From Tubiluchus corallicola (Eukaryota; Priapulida; Priapulimorpha; Priapulimorphida; Tubiluchidae): DNA of 64,000 nucleotides. Each line of letters starts with the position of its first letter. Position 1 is the first letter of the stretch. Below the pieces are notes generated by a model that was not told where the DNA came from, searched no databases, and saw only the letters and a list, made by a program, of their open reading frames with translations. Location: the NCBI GenBank assembly GCA_030141605.1, contig JAQGDQ010000421.1, forward strand, positions 64,001 through 128,000, written 5' to 3'. This document shows, piece by piece, positions 14,701-24,500 of the stretch. Both the position numbers and the translations under genes were made by a program.

Positions 14701-16235
14701 TTAGTTTACAGAAATTCTTGTTCAACGACTTCCTGTTTAGTGATGTTTCGTTTTAACGACGCTGAACATTTGACACCTTTTTTTCACTTAGTGACGCACA
14801 CTTCATTTTAACGATGATTTTTTACTTTACACAAAGTGAATTTTTATCAACAATTTTGTTACCTAATTGATGCATTAAAACAGTACATATACCATTATTC
14901 TCTTCTAAAAATGCACTAGTAATGTAAACAGTGCAATTATTGTCTACGTTTTTGCTTCCGGAGTGACTACTAACTAGTAAATACGTGGGAGTAAACTGCA
15001 TAGGAACTCTGCCTACAACCTGTTCCTATAGCAACTAGGCTAAGTGTCTAGATGAAATTCCCAAGGTCGTCTCAGGGCTTGTGTTTGACTCCTCAGTGTT
15101 TATTGTTTAACGTCTGCCTAGGCTTAAATGTTAACCTAAAGAGAAACTGCTAGCTAGGTATTTGTAAGAAAGACGTATAGGTGGTTTCATACAAGCAGAA
15201 AAAAATTAATCAGTAGAAATATGAATAAAACTCATAAAACATTTAATTTATATGAATTAAGCAGCATTGATTTTTGCCCCTGAAACGTTTCTCAGTTCTT
15301 TTACATTACTTTCTATGGAAGCCTTGGCTTTATTTGATGACGTTTCGCTTAATGTTGCGTTTTGCTGGAACACAGCATCATTAAGGAAGGCTTACTGTAC
15401 TACCTATTGTTGTGTATTACTTTTAGCAGTTGCTTCTCTGTTGGAAACTCTTTAATGTGGCACATTTTACTGCAGGTATCTGGTCTGCCTGTTATCCACT
15501 TGGTCGCAAAAAGATGTGCCGGAAGGTCAGAAGTCATTAGAAGATTTCAATATGAATTTCATTATGGCGTGGAGCAAAACGAATAATTTTAACGTGTGGA
15601 ACATTCGAAGTCATTCCAAGATGGGTGAGAAATTTGCTGGTCATCCTTTTAATGGACAGGTAATTATATTGTCTGATTTTCTTCTGAAAATTTTTATCAA
15701 TATTTTATAAGGTTAGCACCTCCAAATTTGTTAATGTGAAAAAAGTTTTTGGGCCGTTATTATTCATGAACTATAAACATCAAATATCTACCAGTCTCCG
15801 GTCATACCTCTTTATACTGCCTGCTACAGCACAGTAAAAAAAGTTGACGTTATAGCGAGTCTGGCATTATAACGAGTCGCATTAATACATAAATGTCTAT
15901 GTAAATATAGAGATTTTGTTTTGCTAAAAATTTGGGCATTAAGTGAGGTTGGTATTATAAAATGGGGCACTATAATGATGTTTCACTGTATATTTAATCA
16001 TTTGTGCATCAATAAAAGTAATCATTAATCTTGTTTATGTTAGATCAGCATGGCAGATATGAAACTGAGACTTCAGCATGTGCTGCAGAATTCAGAACGA
16101 GGTAAGAAGGTTAATCAGGCCATGCAAGAAACGGGGAAGGCTGTAATGCAGACGGGTAAAGTTGTCGGCTCTGCCATCTCTAGTGCAGGAAGTGCCATGT
16201 CTGGGACGGTCTCCACTTGGCTTGGATGGAGATAA
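2771..16235 (+). CDS. AVL9: AVL9 homologue (late secretory pathway, DENN-related), 12 coding exons
   Basis: Exons: 2771-2848, 3180-3370, 4455-4617, 5136-6264, 7508-7627, 7936-8009, 9564-9696, 9945-10010, 12706-12921, 13478-13652, 15476-15659, 16044-16235. All phases match and give about 906 residues. Family hallmarks seen: VVGFHHKRGCQV near residue 17, the LALPDGAHN and FHLPS region (50-75), RASVQKSVCV and PLYGVIQAKL (110-130), then LSPHDLILQYRHKVLILFKLLLLE (about 170-195). The C-terminal half carries TSSVWDTSWENKQF (from about 565) and the last domain in exons 9-12. AVL9 proteins belong to the DENN-related group and act in late exocytic transport and cell polarity. The human protein is about 650 residues; the extra length is an acidic linker in exon 4. 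The exon 5 donor at 7627 was chosen for phase and for its GTATG; a donor at 7639 also keeps phase. The gene hosts many transposons in its introns. Confidence 0.93.
5136..6264 (+). other. AVL9: AVL9 exon 4 with long acidic low-complexity linker
   Basis: This single 1,129-nt exon starts with conserved AVL9 core (VKLLEDTYSSLNTSL, then LSPHD and LLLERKVLFYGTPV). It then runs from about 5410 into roughly 280 residues rich in D, E, N and S, with no recognised domain. It is far longer than the other exons of the gene, which are 66-220 nt. The linker probably is disordered. It ends with a strong donor, GTAAGT at 6265. Confidence 0.8.
6950..7440. mobile_element. fold-back MITE-like element in AVL9 intron 4
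   Basis: About 65 nt at 7108-7172 (containing CACTAGTTAGACG and TCGGAAATGCATTG) recurs as an imperfect inverted copy at 7373-7437. A homologous copy of the left part lies at 20196-20620, beginning with the same AAAGCAAAACCxGACC. No coding capacity is seen. It is a non-autonomous dispersed repeat inside the intron between AVL9 exons 4 and 5. Confidence 0.6.
8469..9000 (+). repeat. CAGTGTNCCCTCGCTA-type terminal repeats flanking a LINE 3' end
   Basis: Two same-strand segments starting at 8469 and 8873 begin with TA-CAGTGT and CCCTCGCTA, then TTTATCGC and GACTCGCTGTTT. Such ends are typical of short pogo/Tigger-type MITEs. Between them, about 8600-8870, is a degraded LINE 3' end in the + direction with a reading frame resembling the one on the minus strand at 12100-12640 (shared LEQQNIEWL-like peptide and the following untranslated tail). 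All of this is in AVL9 intron 6. Confidence 0.5.
9171..9420. repeat. pogo-like MITE fragments (copy 1 of the TATAACG family)
   Basis: 9171-9245 ends in TATATCCAAGGTTGACTGTG, a pogo-like terminal repeat read outward. 9247-9420 is homologous to 15823-15992: both carry a GTTGGYGTCATAGCGAG-type start, an AATTTGGGC(A/T)TTAAG core and an end with TATAATGA. A third copy in the opposite orientation begins near 24729. Located in AVL9 intron 6. Confidence 0.55.
10340..11400. mobile_element. hAT-like element with GGGTACCCG ends, holding a nested LINE tail
   Basis: The left edge (about 10348-10372) contains CGGGTACTCGGGTACCCG. The right edge (about 11378-11392) contains the related ACTACCCGGGTACGCG in inverted sense. 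Just inside the left edge, 10384-10600 is a LINE 3' end on the minus strand that finishes in an (ATG)n tail, read here as CATCATCATCAT. The nesting shows that the LINE landed in the older element. It lies in AVL9 intron 8. Confidence 0.45.
12100..12640 (-). mobile_element. LINE 3' fragment (reverse transcriptase C-terminus)
   Basis: Read on the minus strand, the segment encodes a degraded peptide with IVNAWNELPQAAVDASTVN, the usual C-terminal end of CR1/RTE-type LINE ORF2, then LEQQNIEWLHEKAFE. Its downstream tail matches the + strand copy at about 8600-8870. It is truncated and interrupted, so it is a dead copy, inserted in AVL9 intron 8. Confidence 0.6.
13880..14275. repeat. hAT-type MITE made of CGAATTCGAA motifs
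   Basis: Both ends are rich in GAATCGAA/TTCGAATTC motifs in inverted arrangement (13915-13970 and 14185-14255). The right edge ends GCTCGCCCCTAGTGATG, typical of short hAT-derived repeats. Two overlapping minus-strand open frames here are artefacts. It lies in AVL9 intron 10. Confidence 0.45.
14700..15390. repeat. inverted-repeat element with GACGTTTCGCTTAATG motifs
   Basis: The left part (14718-14815) has CAACGACTTCCTGTTTAGTGATG and repeated TTTTAACGA. The right part (15250-15375) has GATGACGTTTCGCTTAATG and GGAACACAGCATCA. The style matches pogo-derived MITEs, but I cannot fix the edges. It lies in AVL9 intron 10, just upstream of exon 11 (15476). Confidence 0.35.
15823..15992. repeat. pogo-like MITE (copy 2 of the TATAACG family)
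   Basis: Homologous over about 170 bp to 9247-9420: shared GCATTATAACGAGxxGCATT, AATTTGGGCATTAAG and a terminal TATAATGATGTTTCACTGTA. The last bases read outward give TACAGTGAAACATC, a TA-flanked Tigger-type end. It is in AVL9 intron 11. Confidence 0.55.
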
Positions 16236-16331
16236 TATTCATCTCTATATTGTTAACTTCATAAACACGTCATTGTGAATTTTGCAAAGATTTTTTGTAT
16301 GAACTACATTAGAGTATTTATAATTATTGTT

Positions 16332-16337
16332 AATAAA
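16332..16337 (+). terminator. AVL9: AVL9 polyadenylation signal AATAAA
   Basis: A canonical AATAAA lies about 100 nt after the AVL9 stop codon, followed by the T-rich stretch TTTGTTTTTTGG. It is the nearest good candidate for the 3' end of the transcript. Confidence 0.6.
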
Positions 16338-16949
16338 CTTTGTTTTTTGGATATCACCACTTAGTTAACCAGTTATGCCTGAACTTGCCTTATTTGTATT
16401 AGCATACAAATTTTAGTTTTTTCTCAATATGTTTTTAGAAAAAAGTGTAAAAGTTGATTAAATCTTTAGTCACTAAATACCGACCAGTCAACAAAATACA
16501 CTGCAATACTGTCCCGAGCTATACGGTATTTTTATTTTATACAAATGTCTGACAAAAATGGTATTTTACTAAAATGAAAATTGATATCATTTGCAGTTTT
16601 ATATTTTCAAAATGATTTTAACACCGATCTCCTCGGTTACTTTTAATTTTGAATTTCTGTTTTAAAGCTAACCGTCTGATGATTGATTGATTAGTGTTTT
16701 TTATTTATGTATCAGTTTCACAGGTAATAATGATATAATATAATTAAAATTGACATTATAAAATGTGATTTAGTATTATTAGCTGATCATGTAAGCTGAG
16801 AGTAATAAGAGTATAAAATGCTATAATCTTTATCAGCTCAGCGGCATTAATAAATTAATGTATTTCAACACTGGCCAGGATTTCTACTTGGTTTTTATTA
16901 ATGTTTAGCAATATTACTGAAATTATCCAAATGTGGGAAATATATGTAA

Positions 16950-17515
16950 CTACATCTTTTGGAGTTTATTACCGACCGGTTTCGAACAAACTGTTCATTG
17001 CCAAGGCATCTAAAATAAAGAAATTCAATTTAACAGAATTTAGAAAAAGTTGCAGTAGTACTGAATTTATTGACTGGTGACAGTCCATTTAAATCCAGTT
17101 ACAAATATTTCAAAAATTGCAAGTTAGGTTAGTTATAACAGAAATAAGATTATTTGAAAATATTAAAACACTCAAACAAAATGCATCGGATTATGTTGGT
17201 TCAAGCTTTTATATGATGACTGTATATTAGTAAAGCTAAAATTGCTATAAAGTTCTCTAAGATGGCCACTTTTCACACATTGGCACAGCAAGTGTTCTTC
17301 ATCCTATAATGTACACATACTTCATTCTGTAATGTCTGATATAAATTGTTAAAATATCTATAATTCTCTATAATGTTATATCATATATCTTTTTGGCCAT
17401 CTAACTACTGAATTGTATTTTGATGTTGTTTCTAATATGCTGGTAAATTTCTATGTTTTAGATGCTTTGACAACGAGCAGTTTGTTCAAAGCCGATCGGC
17501 TATAAATTCCATTCT
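16950..17515. mobile_element. inverted-repeat element with ACCGGTTTCGAACAAACTG arms
   Basis: About 50 nt at 16960-17014 (TTATTACCGACCGGTTTCGA, then ACAAACTGTTCATTGCCAAG) recurs inverted at 17456-17512. The spacing gives an element of about 560 bp. The ACCGGTTTCGAA motif resembles terminal segments of Penelope-like elements in other invertebrates, but no reverse transcriptase is present, so the class is uncertain. It lies 3' of AVL9. Confidence 0.55.
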
Positions 17516-18770
17516 ATGTATTTCATTACTTATAGCATTAACGTATATTGCGAGTTTTAAACCAAATCTAGCAAGACTTCAGTTGTAGATCATTTTTTTA
17601 TTATATTGTACAGTGTATTCATTAATTTGAGCAAAAATTGAATAAAATAGAAACTATATGCCAAATTATAATGCTGTTTTTCATTTGACTATGTTTAGTG
17701 ATCATTTTATTTTTTAAGTTGGCACAGATTTAAGGGCTAAACCTTGGGTTTCATGAATTGTGACTTTCTTCTAAACAAATTAGAAATTTCGCATTAAATA
17801 ATAAATGATGGTTATACGCTTTTATTAACTAGTTGGTGGTGTTGGTATTTTTAATGATTATTTGATCTTTTAAAATGGTATTTATTTAACTGTTAAGTTT
17901 TGATATCTCTGTTCATATTTCAATTATCTATATAGGCTAGTCTAATCAAGCAACAAAAGTATGTAAAGCAGATTAGATTCAGTCAATTTTGTCTGGAAAG
18001 TGAAAACATGATGTGCTAAAAGAACAGATGCCTTTTTTAACCGGTTTATTAAAAAAATGTGAACAACCCCCAGCAGAGAAATGTTAATGAGGTTAATTCA
18101 AGTAACAAGTTTCATATTAACCAATCAGAGGAAACCATTTAAAAATAACAACAGTATGCATAACAAACAAGCAAAAACAGTACAATCCCAAATAATGTAA
18201 GCGTGCATTTTTTGCCAAACAAAATTCTGTATTCAAAAATTGTTTAAAAATTATAAATATAGTTACTATCACATCTTTTCCAAAAATGGTCAAGGTTTCC
18301 ACACTCATCATTTTTCCAAAAATTCGTCATGATCAACAGATCAATATTTCCAGACGTTTTTCACTTGTGCACTGAAGCAGTTATAAATGATGATGTAACA
18401 TCAATGTCAATGGTTTTACTGGAGTAAATACAGTATTATGCCACTGATAGATTACACATTACTCTCATAATGTAAATTTAACACATAAAAATGCTTGCTA
18501 ATTTCTGATTTCCAGACGTGTTGTGTTGTAGGTAAGCTTCAGAATCTCAATGTCATGTCATACGGAAATGGTACTGTCTTTGGTTTAGCTCCTTCACAAT
18601 TATTCAAATTGAAACATATCACAGTCAACAACATTTTAGCACACAAATGAATTATTAGCAACAAATAATTGAGAACAACCTCCAGTACTATACTAATATA
18701 ATACTTGTAAATAGGCCGACAAACAAATTATTACAATTATGTTAGTGCAAAACAGTCATGACTCAGAAAC
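17516..18770. other. intergenic, nothing recognised
   Basis: AT-rich with only short frames; a minus frame at 18117-18311 lacks splice or codon signs of being real. No repeat edge was identified. Confidence 0.4.
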
Positions 18771-19151
18771 TCAAGTCTCATGATGTTCAGCATCCTTGCC
18801 AGCATTTTTGATGATGTTTGAGATGAACATCTGGCACCATACTGCTAGTCTGACAAAAAAATGGACAATTTTAGTTTGGCAACAACTATCCATACATGTT
18901 TTAATTACATTGGGGTGACTTAGTTACACTTTATAATATAACAATTTACATTTAAAGTCTCTATTCAATGATAGCAAATTTGAATGATAGTAAATTTCTT
19001 GCTGTGTACAGTGCTGCTGTACAGCGGTTCATAAAATAAGCTTTAGTGGTGACGTCACATGGCCTGGTACATTGCCTGCTGCTTTGGCTACAGCACCGAA
19101 AATGTGATTCAAAGTTTTTGACTTTGTATCGTCGCCGTAACATTCTACCAC
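18771..19151 (-). CDS. two orphan coding-like minus-strand exons, function unknown
   Basis: Two acceptor-flanked segments lie 3' of LMF1 on the same strand. One (19151 down to a stop at 19029) follows TTATACAACAG and reads VVECYGDDTKSKTL, then AVAKAAGNVPGHV. The other (18849 down to a stop at 18771) follows TTTTTTTGTCAG and reads LAVWCQMFISNIIK, then NAGKDAEHHET. The second fits the phase left by LMF1 exon 12 (2 nt), so it could be an alternative LMF1 terminal exon. Both could equally be the end of an unrecognised gene, or chance. No family was recognised. Confidence 0.22.
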
Positions 19152-19359
19152 CTGTTGTATAATTAAAGTAGCTTTCATATTTTTATCTTCAAGAATTTAA
19201 TGAAGACCTCAACGTGAAAAATAGCAAAGTAAAAAAGCCTGGCTGCTTTTGGCTGTATTCATTTCTCTCAGATGACAGGCTGAGAAGAGTGTAGGTCAGT
19301 AAATGCAAACGAAGAAATTTTCAACCAACGAAAAATGCCCGAATATGTGAAAAACGTTT

Positions 19360-19593
19360 TTGCATTCAGATTTCATACAGATGTACTATCATTTGCTTGA
19401 TGAACACGGCGGTCGTAAAAAACCTGCTCCTCATATTAAACCTGACACAGCGCCGAGTGCGAATATTCCTATGCTAGTAGAAAAATTGTCTAGACAGTCA
19501 AGTGCTGCAGAGAAATTGAACTATAACCGGTATAATGGTGAAATTAACAGTTCAGTTATTAAAACAACAACAGGAATTTGTAATTGCTACTAG
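19360..19593 (+). CDS. orphan open frame, possible exon
   Basis: A 77-codon frame reads FIQMYYHLLDEHGG, then RKKPAPHIKPDTAPSAN and MLVEKLSRQSS. It is locally richer in GC than its surroundings, as exons here tend to be, and an acceptor-like TTTGCATTCAG precedes it. No partner exon, start context or family was recognised. The last residues run toward the minisatellite at 19597. It may be a fragment of a mobile element or a single exon. Confidence 0.2.
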   Translation: MHSDFIQMYYHLLDEHGGRKKPAPHIKPDTAPSANIPMLVEKLSRQSSAAEKLNYNRYNGEINSSVIKTTTGICNCY

Positions 19594-19596
19594 ACA

Positions 19597-20099
19597 AAGC
19601 ACATGCGAGGATGAACATACACAAGTACACGCGAGGATGAACATGCACAAGTACACGCTCGGATGAACATACACAAGTACATGCGAGGATGAACATACAC
19701 AAGTACACGCGAGGATGAACATACACAAGTACACGTGAGGATGAACATACACAAGTACACGCAAGGATGAACATACACAAGTACATGCGAGGATGAACAT
19801 ACACAAGTACACGCGAGGATGAACATACACAAGTACACGTGAGGATGACCATACACAAGTACACGCAAGGATGAACATACACAAGTACATGCGAGGATGA
19901 ACGTACACAAGTACACGCGAGGATGAGCATACATAAGTACACACGAGGTGAACATACACAAGTACACACGATGAACATACACACATACACGCGAGGATGA
20001 ACATACACAAGTACACGCGATGAACATACACAAGTACACGCGAGGATGAACATACACAAGTACACGCGATGAACATACACAAGTACACGCGAGGACGAA
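19597..20099. repeat. 26-bp minisatellite, about 19 copies
   Basis: The unit is GCGAGGATGAACATACACAA plus GTACAC. Variants include GTGAGG, GCAAGG and several 22-nt units lacking GAGG near the right end. The unit carries no stop on the minus strand and 26 is not a multiple of 3. All three minus frames therefore stay open for up to 209 codons; this is not evidence of a gene. Confidence 0.9.
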
Positions 20100-20195
20100 C
20101 GATTTTTTGTGATCAGTGGAAAAATATTGTGAGAAGAAGTGGCTGAAGTGCAGCTGGGCTTAATTATGCAGAAGAGCAATTTACGCAAGTTTCAT

Positions 20196-20620
20196 TTACT
20201 GTTTAAAGCAAAACCGGACCAAATTTTAAACTGTAGGTCAAAACAATCTATTCCTTAAAATACTGAAAAGAAACAAGCTATTTTTTTTTCAAAACAACTT
20301 ACATGATTACCTCACAAACAAAATTTCACATTCGCGCCACTAGTTCTTCACTGTTACATGCATTTCGCCATTCACTAGTTAGACGGGCACTAGCGCCTGC
20401 ATTTCGGAAATGCATTGGATAAAAAATAGGTGCTGTCCCTGCCAGTTGAGATGTGTTACTGTGTGATGAACAACACATGTTGAACAGCTCTTGCGTGAGT
20501 ACAGCGGTAAATTTGAAATTTTATCTTAAAACTTGCCTAGTTTTAGTACAACACACTGAATATCTTACAGTAACACTGTACTTCAATTTTCGTTTTCGGA
20601 AACATGTGCAACAAGTTTAT
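20196..20620. mobile_element. second copy of the 6.95-kb fold-back repeat, truncated
   Basis: Aligns with 6950-7330: shared AAAGCAAAACCxGACC, AACTGTAGGTCAAAA, CGCCACTAGTTCTT and CACTAGTTAGACG followed by TTTCGGAAATGCATTG. The inverted right arm of the first copy is not evident here. It starts about 100 bp after the 26-bp minisatellite. Confidence 0.6.
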
Positions 20621-21164
20621 GGAACATTTTCGCTGTAGAAAATTATGTTAGTTTGTGATGTCATTAATAGTTGTGCTTGCGTGCTGTTAATTAAGATTTT
20701 ATTCCATTATTTATTTATCAGAAATGCTTTTGCAATATTAATTGTGTTAAAATGTGGACTTTTATCAAATTTGAAAATGGGGTACTATATGAAAAATCAT
20801 CCTGTCTTTCTTTAAGAGAATGTTCTCCTCAGGCGTGCTGTAATTTCAGCTCTTGCTGACCTACATTATTATTGCTCCAATGCCGTAAGTATTCTAGCCA
20901 TAGGCCAAGTGACGTCATCATTCATTTATTTCACCTGGAGATGCACAGGGGTAACTACATAGCATACTGTTAGCTACTTATAGACGTAAAAATAAGTTTT
21001 TTAAAGTAATTTGTAAGTAAGGTTGAATCAGCTTTCCAAACCTATATTTAACTAAGTACATTCAAGGTGCATATTTACCTCTAGACACCACCAGAATAGC
21101 ATGAAGACTAGCCATATTTTTTGAATATACCCACATTATACAAAAGGCTAGTTGTTTGTGAAAA
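20620..21164. other. LMF1 3' flank, no gene seen
   Basis: TTTATT at 20935-20940, which is AATAAA on the minus strand, could be the LMF1 polyadenylation signal about 440 nt after its stop. Nothing else is recognisable. Confidence 0.3.
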
Positions 21165-21335
21165 TCACACAAAACAAAATGAGATGAGGTAATGCAAAGC
21201 AGGCAGGGCAAGAAAATGCGAGACAAAACAAAATGAGTAGGGATAATGCAAAGCAAGGCTAGGCAAGAAAAGGCGAGACAAAACAAAAGGAGTAGGGATA
21301 ATTCAAAGCAAGGCGAGGCAAGGCAAAACGAGACA
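21165..21335. repeat. short tandem array, about 56 bp x 3
   Basis: The phrase GACAAAACAAAATGAGTAGG, then GATAATGCAAAGCAAGG and CAAGAAAAxGCGA, occurs three times with small changes. It lies directly 3' of the LMF1 stop codon, so it is probably in the LMF1 3' untranslated region. Confidence 0.7.
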
Positions 21336-21375
21336 CACCTTCATTAGATCTTTGTCTTATAGATAAACTTCATCC

Positions 21376-21517
21376 TCATTTGCTTCTATCCTTTCCAGCA
21401 GCTGATGTGTTTTGTGGGTAGTAAGCTTTTGGATATTCAGGTATGGGCCAACCAAACTGACTAATTCCATCGACCAATACTTTGAAGTTAACAGGTGGAA
21501 GATAACTTCCCTTGTGT
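21376..21517 (-). other. LMF1: LMF1 terminal coding exon 13
   Basis: After the acceptor TTCACTTACAG the 2-nt overhang of exon 12 completes a lysine, followed by HKGSYLPPVNFKVLVDG and SQFGWPIPEYPKAYY. This matches the family C-terminus (a Y-x-P-P motif, then a GWP tail). It stops at 21376-21378. The 142 nt close the frame exactly. Confidence 0.85.
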
Positions 21518-24500
21518 CTGTAAGTGAAAAAAGTGAAAAAAGCAGGGTATTACAGTTGTTGAAACTCATACTGGTGTTAGAAGAGATAAGCTACACTTCA
21601 AAACAAAGTTTGTTGTTGGCACGGGTGAAATAACCTCCTGTTGGTGTAACAGAAAAACATCATCATGCACCTCAAAGCAGAGCTATATAAAATAGTAAAG
21701 CAAAGCAGAGAAATACATGACAAATATTGTCTTCACTTCAAGTGTCAATATCATAATTCATATATCATATACTATAATATCATATAATATCATATACTCC
21801 CTCTTCCAAAAACAAATATAATGAAACAGTCATCAAAATATACTGCTATTAAAATATGGTCATCAATTCCACGTGAAATGAGAACTCTTAGTCTTCATCA
21901 ATTTAAAAAAAAACATCAAAGTATTACTTACTACAATGGTATAATTAACTCACAATTTTGCTCATCCTGATCTTAAGTTACTAACAAAACTTATTTTGTT
22001 CTAACGTACATTATAACTGATGAAAATACTATGTAATGTTAATTGTCAATTGTTCCTCTTATCTGGAGGAGGACTCGAAAGCTTAATGCTCCTTCCTCCT
22101 CCTCACAGTGACTCATGTATTTTATTTTATAATGTAATAACAATTTGTATGTATGATTGTATGTACGATTTGCTGTGGAACAAAGTTCATAACAAAGAGC
22201 TGTTACTTAGTAGCACCCATACGCATAATTTTCATAGAGTAAAATTTTTACTTCAAACACATAGCTTATACATACTGTATAATATAATATATAAAATAGT
22301 AGTTATTATTATAACAGTGCCACTATGTTCCTAACTATCCAGTTTCCTCTATAACAGCCAGTCTCATATCCTGACATTTCTTACGTAATGAATGATACAA
22401 CCAATAATATATTTGAGCTTCATATGTTGTTAAATTGTTACTGCTGGCAAGTCATTTAATTTTGATGAAGTTGTTTTCACGCTTAAACTGCAAACGGGGG
22501 TGTGTCAAATGTTTACAATGCCCTAGGCTGGTAGTGCTGTCCTGCTCATTCTTCCTGTGAATTGATGGTTATTTATACAAAGAATAGATTAAACAATTGC
22601 TTATGTTCTACTAGAAACACTATTAACCTAGTTTCTACAAGGTCATTATTAATAACATGTATCTGCACAGCGCTTATATTCAAACAGGTTACGCAACTGC
22701 TTGTTCTGTCATACCTTGCACCTGTTCGTTATGTGGCGCTTATATAAGACCTGAGTTCAGTAACTGCCTGTGGTGTGTTATAAAATGTGTCCTTTACATC
22801 CATACGAAAGTATACACATTTTCCGAGAATTAGAATTTTTTCTAAAATGTGACGCCCTCAAACTTTGGCACCATAGGCTATAACCTAGTTAACGTATTGG
22901 TTAATACACCCCTGAGTGTAAATGACAGAAAAGTTGTTGGCACTGTAGAATGCTGGTGTCCAAAAGATGTAAAAAAATGGAATAAAATGGAATGATGAAA
23001 AATGCAGGTAATTACTGATTTGACACTTAATGTAACAGACATGTAATAACTCAAATGATTTTACGTAACAGCTAAATAATGATTGAATGCATAGCTCAGG
23101 AAAACACAGTGTTAATAATAAGAAAAATATAGCCTACAAAGTGAAAAGCATAATATGTGCAAGACCTAAGCAAAGTCAAGAAAAATGCAGAAACCCTTTC
23201 ATTTCCAGGGTTTCATTTATTAAAAATCTAGGAGAATACAACAAACAAAAATGAATAAATTAGCATTTAAGCTGGGTGTTGTTCATAAAAGAGAAAATCC
23301 ATGTGTAATGTGAATAAACTAGCATTGTTCTAGTACTTACTTTTTTGTGTACCACTCTCCTCTTTTTGCTTGCTGGCTGCCTATTTTTGTAAAATGATAA
23401 ACAAAATGCTGCGCTCTCACATATCTGAAATAAGAAATAAACAAATAGAACACAACATGCAACACATTCCAACTTGGATTAGACCAATTATCATATTAAT
23501 ATATATAACAGTCCATTAAAAAAAGCATAAAACAATTTTTTGTTGCCCTTATGAATTTTAGTTACTTATCTAGGAATTACTTGATTATCTGATAAGTTGT
23601 ATGTGATTAATTCTACCTACATGTAGATACTTTGGGGACGTAATTAACAACAAAAATATGATAGCATCAACTCAGCCATTTTTCTACTATTACTTATGCA
23701 GGAAAACTGTCTCCTAGAAGTTTCATATGCCTCCAAGCATTGCAACATTAATTTTGTTGAAACGAACACATTTTTTCACTTATTATTGTGTGAATGTCTT
23801 TTTTACTACAGTATCCAATACTATAGTGTATTCATAAAAGTGTAAAGATTCATACATTACATTACCTAGGCGGATCTTTGTCTTTAAATGGATTGTGAGA
23901 AATTAAAGTCATAAAAAGTTCATCATTAACTAACATCTTCATGGCAATGTGCACCAGCCATGGGTTGTACTGGTAATTCTGAAAAAGCAATTAACTGATG
24001 TGACTACTTAATAACTCTTAGTACAGTATGCACCGTTTATTAGACTCACAGTTAATAGACTCAATCGCTTAGTTGATTCAATAACGTATAGTACGGCCCG
24101 CTTCTATTCAAATGTATATAAAAACTGTCAGTAATTGACTCAAATAACTCCACATAATTGACTCCATATTTTCGTTCTCATACTTAAACGAGACATTTTT
24201 AAATCAAAACCTGTCCAGCAAATCGAATAGATTACATTAAATGTCACCACAGATACATTAAAATTTGAATAAATGACAGCACTCGAGCACAATGTGTTTT
24301 ACATCAGGAAGACTTCCTGCCATTTGGCATGGTTCCAGGATTTCTGTACACCGTGCTTAAAATGACATTTAATTTTTCTGCAAGAACAGACTTGTTTTCT
24401 TTAAGCATTTTCAATGCAAGCATTTTTACTTCTACTGGACTACTTCTTTAGTGAATACTCTTAATGTTACAATCACCAACCTGAAATGCTGCAAACCACA

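Noticed and set aside
19552-20188. Three long minus-strand frames (155-209 codons) of cysteine/valine-rich repeats
   Set aside because: They are the 26-bp minisatellite read in three frames; the unit is simply stop-free. No start context, splice site or conserved end.
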